Of a stretch of DNA of 64,000 nt, positions 1 through 11,400 are shown one piece after another; positions within the stretch are counted from its first letter, which is position 1; the number at the start of each line of letters is the position of its first letter. The stretch lies in NCBI GenBank assembly GCA_943787535.1, contig CALSMU010000013.1, forward strand, positions 179,370-243,369. Direction: 5' to 3'. The position numbers and the translations under genes were made by a program. The DNA is from an uncultured Flavobacteriales bacterium (GTDB taxonomy: Bacteria > Bacteroidota > Bacteroidia > Flavobacteriales_D > Parvicellaceae). Under the pieces are notes generated by a model that did not search any database, was not told where the DNA came from, and was given only the letters and a program-made list of their open reading frames with translations.

Positions 1-912
1 TATAAAAATTGGAAAATGTATATTTCTGCCGGAGCTGATGCTCATGGTTCTTTTAATTTTTCAAATACAGATGATTTTTGGGGAGTTGGTGTAGTTGGAT
101 CTATTAGTAGCAATGCTGTAGGGAAATTGGCAACAATGGCTTATTCTGAAAATGGAATGGGGGCAAATGGAGAAAATGTATTGAAAGCTATGTATGAAGG
201 GAATACAACCTTGTCAGATGGACCGATTTTGTCGATAGGTATTAGTGATGATGGAGAAAATACTTCCAATGAAATCTTGATGGGTGCGGATGCTATAGTC
301 AATACGCTTTCGATTGATGATTACTATTTTAATATGCATTATACCACAACTGCAGAGTTTGGTGAGGTTACTAAGGTTACAATGATTGTAGGAACTGAAA
401 CAGGAGAAACTAGAAAAACTATTTCACTGGGCTCAACTTCAGGAGATAATGAAGTTAGTTATACATTGACAGATATATTAGATATGGTGCTCGGTTCAGG
501 AAACACTCCGCAAGAAGAGTATTTTTATGTTAGAGCTGAAATGCAAACATTTATTGATTACACAGGGCAAGAATTAATTCGAAGAACGGATTTTGATTTC
601 TTTCACTCTTTCACAAATCCAATTTGGCTTAAATTAAGTGAAGTAACCACAGCAGCGATAGAAGATGTTGCAGTCATTGGACCAAGTCCGTTTCGCGAAT
701 CGTTTACATTGTATGTGTCTAATCCAGATTTAGAGGAGGTAACAGTTGAAATCTATAATGATATTGGTCAATTAGTTTTTCAAGAGGTTAAGGTAATTAA
801 TGAAGCTGGAGTTCTATATTCAGCGGAAGAAATCGGTTTATCTATCGGAATGTATACGGTTAAAGTATATGTTGGTAATCTGAATAAGGTAATAAAAGTC
901 GTTAAGGACTAG
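1..912 (+). CDS. C-terminal part of a T9SS type A sorting domain protein, possibly with a PHP/CehA-like metallohydrolase domain (5' end outside window)
   Basis: Frame is open upstream of the listed ATG (YKNWK-MYISAGADAHGSFNF); GADAHG resembles the PHP-type 'GSDAHG' motif; C-terminus IGPSPFRESFTLYV...VEIYNDIGQLVF...GMYTVKVYVGNLNKVIKVVKD is a type A CTD. Confidence 0.7.
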   Translation, partial: YKNWKMYISAGADAHGSFNFSNTDDFWGVGVVGSISSNAVGKLATMAYSENGMGANGENVLKAMYEGNTTLSDGPILSIGISDDGENTSNEILMGADAIVNTLSIDDYYFNMHYTTTAEFGEVTKVTMIVGTETGETRKTISLGSTSGDNEVSYTLTDILDMVLGSGNTPQEEYFYVRAEMQTFIDYTGQELIRRTDFDFFHSFTNPIWLKLSEVTTAAIEDVAVIGPSPFRESFTLYVSNPDLEEVTVEIYNDIGQLVFQEVKVINEAGVLYSAEEIGLSIGMYTVKVYVGNLNKVIKVVKD

Positions 913-953
913 TTGAGAATCCATTCTTAAAAGAGTTCTAACACACTTTTTTG

Positions 954-1694
954 CTATTGGACGTATCTTTTAAAGTCTTTGTTTTTATCATACTTAAACG
1001 TACAGTTTTTTTGCATTTTTGTTGCTATTTCATCTGTAATTCTGTATACTTCAATTGGGTCCCAGTTATACAAAAGATCTTCTTCTTGGGCACCACTTCC
1101 AATATTGTGAATAACCATAAAACCTCCGTGATTTGGAGATTTTTTGTTACTTACAATACCCACATGTCCTGCAGCAATATCCCAAAATACTATATCACCT
1201 GGTTTGTAGTTACATACTTTTTCAGGAGTTGATATGTTAGCCCCCATTCTTGTCAAATAAGTTTGAATATTTTGCGTTCTTCGATGATCTATGTTATTGT
1301 CCAGTTTTTTGGTAGTATACTTTTTGTTATAAGCATCATGAGCAATCTTCATATCCTTGTGAATCAATTCTTGTAAATCAATATCAATAAATCTTAAGGC
1401 TCTAATAACAACATCTGTGCAAACACCTTGTTGGTAGCCAGGATCTCCACCAGGATAACCAATATTGACCCAACTGCCGTCATATACGGTGTTTTCCTTT
1501 AATTGAAAACTTGCATGATGCGCAGTTTTTGCAGCTTCGGTTTGGAAATTACTGGTGTCACTTAATTTTATTGGTCCATTTGTGTCCCCTGATTCCAGCC
1601 ACTGACCTGGTGTAGGTTTCCATAGTGTTTGTTCATCACATGCTACTATAAGAAGATTTAGTGATAGGAATAAAATTGAAATTATATTTTTCAT
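954..1694 (-). CDS. DUF1287 family lipoprotein (NlpC/P60/CHAP-like amidase fold)
   Basis: Lipoprotein signal ending in C; GVCTDVVIRALR...DHRRTQN...PGDIVFWDIAAGHVGIVS motifs. Confidence 0.8.
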   Translation of the reverse strand: MKNIISILFLSLNLLIVACDEQTLWKPTPGQWLESGDTNGPIKLSDTSNFQTEAAKTAHHASFQLKENTVYDGSWVNIGYPGGDPGYQQGVCTDVVIRALRFIDIDLQELIHKDMKIAHDAYNKKYTTKKLDNNIDHRRTQNIQTYLTRMGANISTPEKVCNYKPGDIVFWDIAAGHVGIVSNKKSPNHGGFMVIHNIGSGAQEEDLLYNWDPIEVYRITDEIATKMQKNCTFKYDKNKDFKRYVQ

Positions 1695-1788
1695 ATTACT
1701 TGAATTTGTTCATTTATAGAGTCTCTTGAATTTTAAAATTTTAGGTATATACAAATGCCGAAAACGTAAATATCGTGCAAAGTATATG

Positions 1789-2427
1789 CTAATTATAAAT
1801 CCACATAAGAGTGGGTTTTTCTTGATTTTTTAATAATTTGTCTACCGCCAAAAATGCGTTATCCGAGATAGCTGGACAGCCCCAACCTTCTGGAGCGCCG
1901 GCAGGATATACTTCTGCATCTGCAATCTCTTTCCAAGAATGAAAGACAATATCTCTTTTATTAGCATTAGAATTGGTTTCATCTAACCCATGTAATCTGT
2001 AGTTAATATTAACGCCAAAACTACTCCAACCCCGTTCGCCTATTTTATATTTGCCAAGTGATGAAAGATGTGAGTCTTCCGTGTTGCTAAACTGTGGATT
2101 GGTTTTACTATGGTCAAGTGTCCAGGGATTATTGCCGCAACCATGGGCTACTAGGTATTCGGCTATTGGTCCTTGTTCTATAAAACTCCAAACATAAAAC
2201 CTATTTTTACCAGAATGCTTGCTCATATCTATGAGAATGCAAAAATCCTGGTTCATACCATTATCTAAACAAAACTTTTTAGCTTGTTGCGCTTTTAAGC
2301 CTAAATCTTTTTCTTGTTTTAATTCGGTTTTTGCATTTTGTTCTACTTTGGAAGGTGTACATAGAATAAAAACATAACTCAATCCAATTATCAGAAAAAA
2401 TAATACGGTTATTTTTAAATTTTTCAT
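1789..2427 (-). CDS. murein L,D-transpeptidase catalytic domain family protein
   Basis: LIDMSKHSGKNRFYVW..., HGLDETNSNANKRDIVFHSW, EGWGCPAISD motif with catalytic-type Cys. Confidence 0.8.
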   Translation of the reverse strand: MKNLKITVLFFLIIGLSYVFILCTPSKVEQNAKTELKQEKDLGLKAQQAKKFCLDNGMNQDFCILIDMSKHSGKNRFYVWSFIEQGPIAEYLVAHGCGNNPWTLDHSKTNPQFSNTEDSHLSSLGKYKIGERGWSSFGVNINYRLHGLDETNSNANKRDIVFHSWKEIADAEVYPAGAPEGWGCPAISDNAFLAVDKLLKNQEKPTLMWIYN

Positions 2428-2646
2428 ACTTTCAATTTTTATCTTAAAGCTATTTGGCTTTTTTGTTAAGTAAATCCTTGACAGGTAAATTCATTTTGAA
2501 AAAAAAGGTACAACAATAGGATGTGTTTTTTGTTGAATAATTTTATTCGCTACGTTCTACTTATTATGTGAATACAAATAAAAATGTAATGTATCTGCTA
2601 TTATTTTCAATATTAATAACCTACTTTAGAGAAAAAGCATGGAAAA

Positions 2647-3264
2647 ATGAAATGGGTATTAATTATAACAATTATTTTTGGCTGTTCAAATCCACAGATT
2701 AGTGAAAAGAATACAAGTATAAATAAACCATTAAATATGGATACAATAACATTGGGTGCAGGATGCTTTTGGTGCGTAGAAGCCGTTTTTAGTGAGTTAA
2801 AAGGTGTTGAGTCTGTTGTGTCTGGGTATGCAGGAGGAACAGTTGAAAACCCTTCTTATTCAGAGGTGTGTAAAGGTAAAACTGGTCATGCGGAAGTAGC
2901 GCAAATAACTTATGACCCTTCTAAAATATCATTAGCCGATATATTGCAAGTGTTCTGGCAAACGCATGATCCAACTACTTTAAATCGACAAGGTGCCGAC
3001 GTAGGTACGCAGTATAGATCAGTAATCTTTTATCATTCAGAAGAACAGGGGAAACTTGCGTTACAATTAAAAAAGGAACTTTCAGAATCTGGCGCTTGGG
3101 AAAATCCTTTGGTTACAGAGGTGTTGCCTATCCCTCAATTTTATAAAGCAGAAAATTACCATCAAGACTATTATTTGCAAAATGGTGATCAACAATATTG
3201 TAAGTATGTTATTCAGCCCAAGTTGGATAAGTTCAGGAAAGTATTCGCTTCAAAAATTAAGTAG
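2647..3264 (+). CDS. msrA: peptide-methionine (S)-S-oxide reductase MsrA, likely lipoprotein-exported
   Basis: GAGCFWCVEAVF, GYAGGTVENPSYSEVCKGKTGHAEVAQ, QYRSVIFYH; short lipoprotein-like leader MKWVLIITIIFGCS. Confidence 0.93.
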   Translation: MKWVLIITIIFGCSNPQISEKNTSINKPLNMDTITLGAGCFWCVEAVFSELKGVESVVSGYAGGTVENPSYSEVCKGKTGHAEVAQITYDPSKISLADILQVFWQTHDPTTLNRQGADVGTQYRSVIFYHSEEQGKLALQLKKELSESGAWENPLVTEVLPIPQFYKAENYHQDYYLQNGDQQYCKYVIQPKLDKFRKVFASKIK

Positions 3265-3360
3265 TATTTTAAACAGTAGCGGAATAAGCCTTTTTTTTAT
3301 ACTTTCGAAATATACTTTGGCAAGCATTTTGAATTAGTCAAGGTAAATAAAATTAATTAT

Positions 3361-4569
3361 ATGAAAAAAATATTATTACCAATAGCAATATTAATAGGTG
3401 GATTGACTTTTGGTCAAAATGTTCAAGACCAGAAAGTTTCATTTAAGTATGTCCAATTACCAACGAATCCAATACCAAAGGACATTTCAAATTATAATTT
3501 GGTTGTAGATATTTCTGGCTATGCAAAAAGTAATGAAGATTCCATGTCTGTATATCAAAACAGGCTATCTACTTTTGAAGCAGAATTCGAAACGTGGTTA
3601 GAAGATAAAAAGCGAGTAGATAAGCTGTACCTAATGGAGTTAGCTAAGTGGGAAAGGGCAGTAAATGCAACTGTTTCACCTGCTGTGGCACCAGTTATGC
3701 CGATAAAACCTCCATATTCTAAGCAACCTATTAAAGAAGATATAAAACTTCCTTTATTAACAGAGGATGTTACTGAAGCGCAAACAAATGGATTAATTAA
3801 CCTTGAGGGATATACAAAAGGTGAGGGTGGAGCTGTTGTAACATTAGAAATATTAGGTTTTCAAAATGCGAGCATTTCTGTGAAAAAAACTGGTACGGGT
3901 GCAGCAACTAAGTATACATATACAAGTTCTTGCAAAATGCCAGTCAAGGTAACTATAGAAGCTCCAGGATCAGGTATAATTCTTTCAGAAACGGTTAATG
4001 ATAATCTACAAACATCAGTAATTAAGTCATATGATAACCAATATGAGCACAAACTATGGTTGATTGATAACTACGACACTTTTTGGGCTCAGAAACAAAA
4101 ATCAATGTTGACTGCTTCTTTTAAGTCGGTAAATGCAATAATTAATGATAAATGTGGGTATCCGAAGAAAACGCGTTCTACAGAAATCTACACTGTTAAA
4201 AAGCATAAAGGGCATGATTATACAGATTTGATTGATGCTTATACAAATGTAAAATCTGGATACGATTTACTTTTTAAGGATGTTGACAGAACAAGTGCAA
4301 TTGGTAAAATTCAAACTGGAATAGAAATTTGGGAGGATGCTCTAGAAGAAACTAACCCTTTTTATAATAAAGATAGGGTTAATAAAAAAGTAACTGCATT
4401 ATTATATGCTAATTTAGCTGAAGCTTATATGTGGATAAATGATTTTGATTCTGCGGACAATTATCTTCAAAAGGCGAAGATTGGAGGTGTTTTAAAGTAC
4501 AAGAACTTTGCTAAGAGATTGCAGGGTGTATTAAATGGATTGAAAGCTAGATATGAAGTAAACAACTAA
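3361..4569 (+). CDS. secreted hypothetical protein with C-terminal TPR-like helices
   Basis: Signal peptide MKKILLPIAILIGGLTFGQ; no family recognised. Confidence 0.6.
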   Translation: MKKILLPIAILIGGLTFGQNVQDQKVSFKYVQLPTNPIPKDISNYNLVVDISGYAKSNEDSMSVYQNRLSTFEAEFETWLEDKKRVDKLYLMELAKWERAVNATVSPAVAPVMPIKPPYSKQPIKEDIKLPLLTEDVTEAQTNGLINLEGYTKGEGGAVVTLEILGFQNASISVKKTGTGAATKYTYTSSCKMPVKVTIEAPGSGIILSETVNDNLQTSVIKSYDNQYEHKLWLIDNYDTFWAQKQKSMLTASFKSVNAIINDKCGYPKKTRSTEIYTVKKHKGHDYTDLIDAYTNVKSGYDLLFKDVDRTSAIGKIQTGIEIWEDALEETNPFYNKDRVNKKVTALLYANLAEAYMWINDFDSADNYLQKAKIGGVLKYKNFAKRLQGVLNGLKARYEVNN

Positions 4570-4591
4570 AAAACAATAATATCCCATAACT

Positions 4592-4628
4592 AAAGCACTT
4601 ATTTTAACCCAAATAAGTGCTTTTTTTG
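4592..4628 (+). terminator. Rho-independent terminator
   Basis: aaagcacttatttt-aacc-caaataagtgcttttttt hairpin with T-tract just 3' of 3361..4569. Confidence 0.8.
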
Positions 4629-4696
4629 TTGTTATATCCCTTATAAACATTGTAATTCAAACAATTTTCAGTAAACTCGCAGTTCGCTAGGATGAA

Positions 4697-5671
4697 ATGT
4701 CAATATTTACAAATATGAGTCGGGTAGTTTTAATCGAAAATAATTCAGAAATTGGTGCTGGTACTAGAGGTGCAAGTCTTGGTGTAGATGCATTAAGGAT
4801 AGCCGCTTTTAATAGTAATAGTGATTATTTTAACAGATATACACTTGAAAAAATTGAAAATGAAAATCATCGATTATTTGAGGAGATAGACTTCCCAAGT
4901 GCAAAGAGAATGGAAGATGTATTTAAAGTCTTTAATAGGATTTGTAATAAGGTTGATGAAACACTTCAAAAGAATAGATTTCCATTGATATTAGCAGGAG
5001 ATCATTCAAGTGCTGGAGGAACTATTGCTGGGATCAAAAAATCGAATCCCGATAAACGCCTAGGAGTAATATGGATTGATGCACATGCAGATTTACACTC
5101 TCCATACACTTCTCCCTCTGGTAACATGCATGGTATGCCTTTGGCTACTGCCTTAAATTTTGATAATATAGATCATAAAATAAAAGAATTAGAACCAGAA
5201 GTAATTGAAACTTGGAAGAAATTGAAAAATGTTGGCGGCGTAGCACCCAAAATTAATCCAGAAGATTTGGTTTTTATAGGAGTAAGAGATACAGAAGAAT
5301 CAGAAGATTATTTTATTGCCAATAATTCTATTCATAGCGTTAGTGTAGAGTATGTTAGAAGGAATGGTGTCGAAAAAGTATCTGCCGAAGTACTTGATTA
5401 CCTTAGAGAATGCGATATTCTTTATCTTTCGTTCGATGTTGATAGTATGGACTGCGATTTAGTTTCTTATGGAACAGGCACACCCGTGTCGAATGGAATT
5501 ACGGAACAGGAGGCGAGTGGATTAATCAATCATTTTCTTATTGACAAAAGAGTAGGTTGTTTTGAAGTTGTTGAAATTAATCCTTGTTTGGATAACAAAC
5601 AAAATAAAATGGCTGAGACAGCTTTCCGGATTTTAGAGAATGCTACCTCAATCATTGAAAAAAGAGGATAA
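4697..5671 (+). CDS. arginase/formimidoylglutamase-family hydrolase
   Basis: LAGDHSSAGG, IWIDAHADLHSP, SFDVDSMDC: binuclear Mn ureohydrolase motifs. Confidence 0.9.
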   Translation: MSIFTNMSRVVLIENNSEIGAGTRGASLGVDALRIAAFNSNSDYFNRYTLEKIENENHRLFEEIDFPSAKRMEDVFKVFNRICNKVDETLQKNRFPLILAGDHSSAGGTIAGIKKSNPDKRLGVIWIDAHADLHSPYTSPSGNMHGMPLATALNFDNIDHKIKELEPEVIETWKKLKNVGGVAPKINPEDLVFIGVRDTEESEDYFIANNSIHSVSVEYVRRNGVEKVSAEVLDYLRECDILYLSFDVDSMDCDLVSYGTGTPVSNGITEQEASGLINHFLIDKRVGCFEVVEINPCLDNKQNKMAETAFRILENATSIIEKRG

Positions 5672-5725
5672 TACGCATTCCTTTATTAGTTGCAATAAAA
5701 TTATTTATTAGAGAACAATATCTAA

Positions 5726-7507
5726 ATGAGAGTAGTAGATAATATCATTCGAAATGTGGTAAGAGCTATTGAAGCTTTATACTCCCAAGAATTGCCAATA
5801 CAGCAAATACAGATTCAAAAAACAAAAAAAGAATTCGAAGGAGATTTAACCTTGGTTGTTTTTCCTTTACTAAAAGTTACAAAAAAATCGCCTGAACAAT
5901 CAGCTGAAGAAATAGGGAATTGGCTTATAGATAATGCTGAAATTACTGATTCTTACAATGTTGTAAAAGGATTTTTAAATCTTTCGATAAAAGATGAAGT
6001 TTGGTTAGCTCAGTTCAATGTATGGGCAAAAAATGAAAATTTTGGTAAATCTGCTTCTTCTACAGGAAAAACTTTTATGGTGGAGTATTCTTCTCCAAAC
6101 ACCAATAAGCCGCTGCATTTAGGGCATTTGCGAAATAACTTTTTAGGCTATTCAGTAGCTGAAATATTAAAGGCAAATGGCCATGAAGTTTATAAAACAC
6201 AAATAATTAACGACAGGGGAATACACATTTGTAAAAGTATGTTGGCATGGCAAATATTTGGCAATAATGAAACACCTGAGTCTACGGAAATGAAAGGTGA
6301 TCATCTTATTGGGAAATACTATGTTGCATTTGATAAGGAGTACAAAAAGCAAATAGCAGCTTTGGTAAAAGATGGAATGGATTCGAAGGATGCTGAGAGA
6401 GAAGCTCAAATATTTAAAGATGCACAAGCCATGCTTCTTAAATGGGAGGCACGAGATCCCGATGTATATGCGCTTTGGGAAACTATGAACGCATGGGTAT
6501 ATGAAGGTTTTGAAACTACTTACAAGGAAATGGGGGTTGATTTTGATAAACTTTATTATGAATCTAATACGTATATTTTAGGCAAAGATTTAGTAGAGAA
6601 AGGTTTAGCGGATAATAATTTTTACAAAAAAGAAGATGGTTCAGTTTGGTGCGACTTAAGTGATCATAAAATGGATGATAAATTATTACTCCGTGCGGAT
6701 GGTACATCTGTTTACATGACACAAGACCTAGGTACAGCTATAGAACGTTATAAAGATTATCCAAATTTATCAGGTCTTATCTATACAGTAGGTAACGAAC
6801 AAAATCACCATTTTAATGTTCTTTTCACAATTCTAAATAAATTAGGTTATTCTTGGGCTGAAGGGTGTTATCATCTTTCTTATGGTATGGTAGACTTACC
6901 TACTGGTAGAATGAAGTCGAGAGAAGGAACTGTTGTAGATGCCGATGATTTGATGAAAAGTGTAATTGAGGATGCCAAAAAAATCACCCAAGAAAGAGGG
7001 CATTTAGATGGTCTTTCTGATTCAATTAAAAATGATTTGTATAAAACAATTGGTCTTGGCGGCTTAAAATATTACTTACTAAAAGTTGACCCTAAAAAAG
7101 GAATGCAATTTAATCCTGCAGAGTCAGTTGATTTAAACGGAAATACCGGTCCTTTTATTCAATATACATATGCGAGAATCCAATCCATATTGCGAAAAGT
7201 TGGAACCTTTGCTAAGGTAGCTGAGATAGATTTATTGCTGGAACCTGCGGAAAAGACATTGTTGAAAGATCTTTCAGAATTCCCTAGCGCGATTGAAGAA
7301 GCTGGCAAAAGCTATAGTCCCGCAATAATAGCTAATTACACTTATGAATTGGTGAAGAATTATAATTCATTTTATCAATCCCTATCCATTATAAAGGAGG
7401 AGGATGCGAACAAAAAAGCATTTAGAATAGCAATTAGCTATAAGGTAGGTACGGTAATTAAATTATCGATGAAATTACTAGGAGTAGACGTTCCTGACAG
7501 AATGTAA
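5726..7507 (+). CDS. argS: arginine--tRNA ligase
   Basis: SSPNTNKPLHLGHLRNN (HIGH), GRMKSREGTVV (KMSK-like), C-terminal DALR domain. Confidence 0.97.
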   Translation: MRVVDNIIRNVVRAIEALYSQELPIQQIQIQKTKKEFEGDLTLVVFPLLKVTKKSPEQSAEEIGNWLIDNAEITDSYNVVKGFLNLSIKDEVWLAQFNVWAKNENFGKSASSTGKTFMVEYSSPNTNKPLHLGHLRNNFLGYSVAEILKANGHEVYKTQIINDRGIHICKSMLAWQIFGNNETPESTEMKGDHLIGKYYVAFDKEYKKQIAALVKDGMDSKDAEREAQIFKDAQAMLLKWEARDPDVYALWETMNAWVYEGFETTYKEMGVDFDKLYYESNTYILGKDLVEKGLADNNFYKKEDGSVWCDLSDHKMDDKLLLRADGTSVYMTQDLGTAIERYKDYPNLSGLIYTVGNEQNHHFNVLFTILNKLGYSWAEGCYHLSYGMVDLPTGRMKSREGTVVDADDLMKSVIEDAKKITQERGHLDGLSDSIKNDLYKTIGLGGLKYYLLKVDPKKGMQFNPAESVDLNGNTGPFIQYTYARIQSILRKVGTFAKVAEIDLLLEPAEKTLLKDLSEFPSAIEEAGKSYSPAIIANYTYELVKNYNSFYQSLSIIKEEDANKKAFRIAISYKVGTVIKLSMKLLGVDVPDRM

Positions 7508-7533
7508 TTTAGAAACTTGTACTCGTTTTTCTT

Positions 7534-8463
7534 TCAGTTGGCTCTTCTTCCGGTAAATCTTCCTTCTTCTTCTGGAACTTCAGGTGCTTTATTAAGGTTT
7601 AAAGAAAGCATAATTTCATGCGTTCCAGATGTATTTGAACCAACACCCGAACTGCTAAATTCGAAGGCATAAGTCAGAGATAATTTGTCCTTCAATTGCA
7701 TGCCCATATTTAAAATGAATACCGAATTGGATCTATGTCCTATTCCTCCCCAGAGCTTATTGTTATATTTGACATTTCCAAAAACTTCGACTTGCGAATT
7801 TTTCTTTTGTGCGTTTCGTATCATAACTAATGGTATAAATTCAAATTGCTCATCAACTTTCAACTTGTAAGAAATATATACATTACTATGGCGTACTAGG
7901 TTATATTTACTTCCATCAATAATGTCGACAGTAGCCTTTGTTCCTAGTAATTGAGGAAGTGCTATTCCAATATTTAAATCTCTATCAAAAGTGTATGCCA
8001 TGCCAAAGGCTGCATCAAAAGTCATTTTTAATGGAGCGCTTGTGAGAACAATGTCACTCATATCATCTGCTTGAATAGTACTTAAATCCAAAGTTCCTTT
8101 CATAATCCCAGCCGAAAGCCCAAATCGAATTTTACTCTTGTTATCAATGTGTAATTTGTAGGAATAACTTGCATTAGCATTTATTCTTTGAATGAAAGCA
8201 ATTTTATCTAAGGAGACGTTTCCACCAATGCCCATTTTAGAATTTAGCTGACGTTGCGCTGATAAAAAGGTGGTATTTGGACTACCTACAAAACCCACCC
8301 ACTGCTGTCTGTGTCCTAATTGTACTTGAGTTCCTTTTTTCGTTCCAACCTCTGCAGGATTAATAAAAGAAGTATTGTAAGGGTACATAGCACTAATTGG
8401 TACCTGTTGGGAAAATGCACTAAACGATATTAATATTATTATACCTAAAAATAGATTCTTCAT
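7534..8463 (-). CDS. PorP/SprF family type IX secretion system membrane protein
   Basis: YPYNTSFINPAEVGT...GHRQQWVGFVGSPNTTFLSAQ motif and beta-barrel pattern. Confidence 0.9.
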   Translation of the reverse strand: MKNLFLGIIILISFSAFSQQVPISAMYPYNTSFINPAEVGTKKGTQVQLGHRQQWVGFVGSPNTTFLSAQRQLNSKMGIGGNVSLDKIAFIQRINANASYSYKLHIDNKSKIRFGLSAGIMKGTLDLSTIQADDMSDIVLTSAPLKMTFDAAFGMAYTFDRDLNIGIALPQLLGTKATVDIIDGSKYNLVRHSNVYISYKLKVDEQFEFIPLVMIRNAQKKNSQVEVFGNVKYNNKLWGGIGHRSNSVFILNMGMQLKDKLSLTYAFEFSSSGVGSNTSGTHEIMLSLNLNKAPEVPEEEGRFTGRRAN

Positions 8464-8476
8464 AAAAATAAATTTA

Positions 8477-11400
8477 TTATCTCATCAATAAAATACTGCC
8501 TTTGTATTCTTGTTGAGCACATTTAATTAAATAAAAATAAGTTCCTTCTGGTAAAGGCTCTCCTGATTCGTTCGTTCCGTCAAAGTTATTTTCATACGAA
8601 GTGGATTCCCAAACTATTTTCCCCCATCTGTTGTAGATAGCCAATGGACAGCCTGAGATTAAGGAAGGTTTATTTACAGTCCATGTATTATTTGATAAAT
8701 CACCATTTGGAGAAAGAAAGTTATTTATTTCCAATGAGTCAATTGTATTTACTAATATTAAAACAGAATCAGTAGCAGAACAACCGTCTGCACTTGTGGA
8801 GTAAATAGTATAATAAGTTGCAGGTTCTGTTGGAGCTACGCTAGGGTTTAATATGGTGTCATTATCCATATTGTAAAATGGAGTCCATAAAATATTTCCA
8901 CCATTACTAACAGTAGCATCAAGCACTGCACTATCTCCTTCTTCAATTAAAACGCTAGTCCCTGCAAATAAAACAACAGGAGCAAATACTTTTAAATCAA
9001 ACGTACATGTAGTTGTATTTCCTACTAAGTCTGTTACAGTGTATTCCAAGAGTTGTAATTCCTACGGGAAAAGAATCTCCAGATGTAAAGCCCGTAGCAT
9101 CCGTTTGTGTTGTAATGGAACTTCCGCAATCATCTGTTCCGATTGGAGCAGTATATGCAATTACATCATTACATGTGGAATCGTCATTGGGACAAACAAT
9201 AGTCGGAGGAACAGTATCATTTGGAATAACGTTAAAAGTACAAGTGGCAACATTTCCAGACGAGTCTTGAACCGTCATTGTTATTGCATTAATACTGTCC
9301 ATGGTTACGCCTACCCCAATGCTCTGCGAAATCAATGGTGTGGCATCACAAAAATCGTTTGCTACCACTATTCCGGAGAAATCGGGTAAGGTGTATTGGC
9401 AAAGTCCGTTAATGTCAAGTGTTTGATCTCCAGGACAAGTTATAGTTGGTGCCAAAGTATCTACAACTGTTATTGTAAAGGTGCAAGAGTTTGAATTTCC
9501 TGAAGTATCTTCCACAAAAATCGATATAACTTGTGTTGAAGAAATGCCTGATAATATTGTTCCAGAAGCAATGGATTGAGAATAGGTGAAACTTGAACAG
9601 TCATCTGTGATATTTAAAGTTGTGTCATACGATGGAATTAAATAATCACAATTAATATCTGCAGCAACACTTGAATTATTCGGGCAATTTATTGCCGGAG
9701 CTGTATTGTCAACAACCAAAATGTTAAAAGTACACGTTGATGTATTACTAGAATCATCCATTATAGATAATACTACTGGATAAGGTCCTCCAGCCGCTAG
9801 TGCAGTTCCAATAGCAATATCTTGCGATTCACCAGCTGCAGTGGAGCAATTGTCAATCGCTGAAATAAACCCTGTGAAATCTTCCATAATATATTCACAG
9901 TTAGCATCAGCCGATACTGCAGTATCAGGAGCACATCCTGAAATGATTGGAGTAATAGTATCTGAAATATTTACATTAAAGCTACATGAAGAGGTATTCC
10001 CTAATGCATCTTCCGCTAGGTAAGTAATAACAATAGGAGAGTTTGTGCCAGTAAATAGGGTGTTGACAGAAGGAGTTTGTGTAAAAAAGACAGAACCTCC
10101 ACAATTATCAATACCAGTTACTAAAGTAGAGTAATCCAAAGCCCTAAACTCACAGATGGCATCTAAAAAATCAGTTTGATCAGCAGGGCAAGTTACTACT
10201 GGAGCAATAGTGTCAACAAAGGTTAAGGAGAAAGAACATACAGACGCGTTTGAAGAAATATCTGTTACACTAAATGATACAAAAGATGGCGCTCCTCCGG
10301 GTACTGTTGTTCCGGGTGCTGGAGCTTGTATAATACTAGGGTTGTTGTCGCAATTATCAACTATAACTACAGAGCCGGTATAATCAGGAAGAACGTATTC
10401 ACAATTCCCATCAACGAAAACAGTTTCATCAGAAGGACATGTTATTGTTGGTGCTGTTGCGTCATCAACAGTCACGAGAAAAGCACAAGTAGCTGTATTT
10501 CCACTTGCGTCTGTTGCGGTTAATGTTACTACTTGAGATGTTGTAATAGTTGTGCCAGAAACTGGGCTTTGCGTGGCAACGGGACTGGGGTCACAATTAT
10601 CTGTCATTATTGCTAAACCTGTATAGTCTCCTAATATTGCTGTGCAAGCTGTTGTAGCAGAAACATTTTGATCAGGAGGGCAAGTTATAGTGGGAGAAAT
10701 TGTATCTACAATGTTAACTGTGAAAAGACAGTCAGAAGAGTTTCCACTCACATCCGTAGCTGTTAATGTAACCGTAGTATTTGCAGTTATAATAGTTCCG
10801 GGTGCAGGCAATTGGGTAACTATTGGATTTAAATCGCAATTGTCATCAACAACTGCAGCTGACGTATAGTCACCTACAACCGCATCACAGTTTACATCAG
10901 CAAATTCACTTTGTGTTCCAGCGCATGTAAGTCCTGGAGCTTCATTGTCAACTACAATTATTTCTATTATACAAGAAGATGCTCCTGGGTTTCCAGTATC
11001 ATCCGTTACAGTAAATTCTTGAAACGTAGACCCGAGCGGAAAAGTGTCGCCATTTACAAATCCCGTTGCATCAATTTGCGTTAGTGTAGTATTCGCGCAG
11101 TTATCAGCTGCAACGGGCATTGCATATGATACAACCGCATCACATAGTCCATTGTCGTTGTTAAATGTTTGTGGAGTAACACAACTAGAAAAAGTAGGTA
11201 ATTCCACGTCAGCAACTGTTACTGTGAAATTGCAAGTTGCTGTATTTCCTGCGGTATCTGTAGTTATCCAAATTTGATTCGTAACCCCAACTGGGAAAAA
11301 ACTTCCTGCAGTCAAGCCCGTTCCATCGGTCTGAATAGTTTGTGGAATACCACAATTATCAATTCCTTTTGGTCTTGTATATGATGTAGAAGAACCACAT

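Noticed and set aside
951-1232. 93-aa plus-strand ORF
   Set aside because: Antisense to the DUF1287 gene, Phe/Cys-rich non-protein-like composition
8477-9049. Stand-alone 190-aa gene
   Set aside because: Starts with TTG inside a HYR repeat and has no signal peptide; better explained as the frameshifted 3' part of the upstream ORF
9013-11277. Plus-strand ORFs within the HYR gene (9013..9270, 9039..9389, 9841..10023, 10326..10523, 11044..11277)
   Set aside because: Antisense to a clearly coding repeat protein; no recognisable domains
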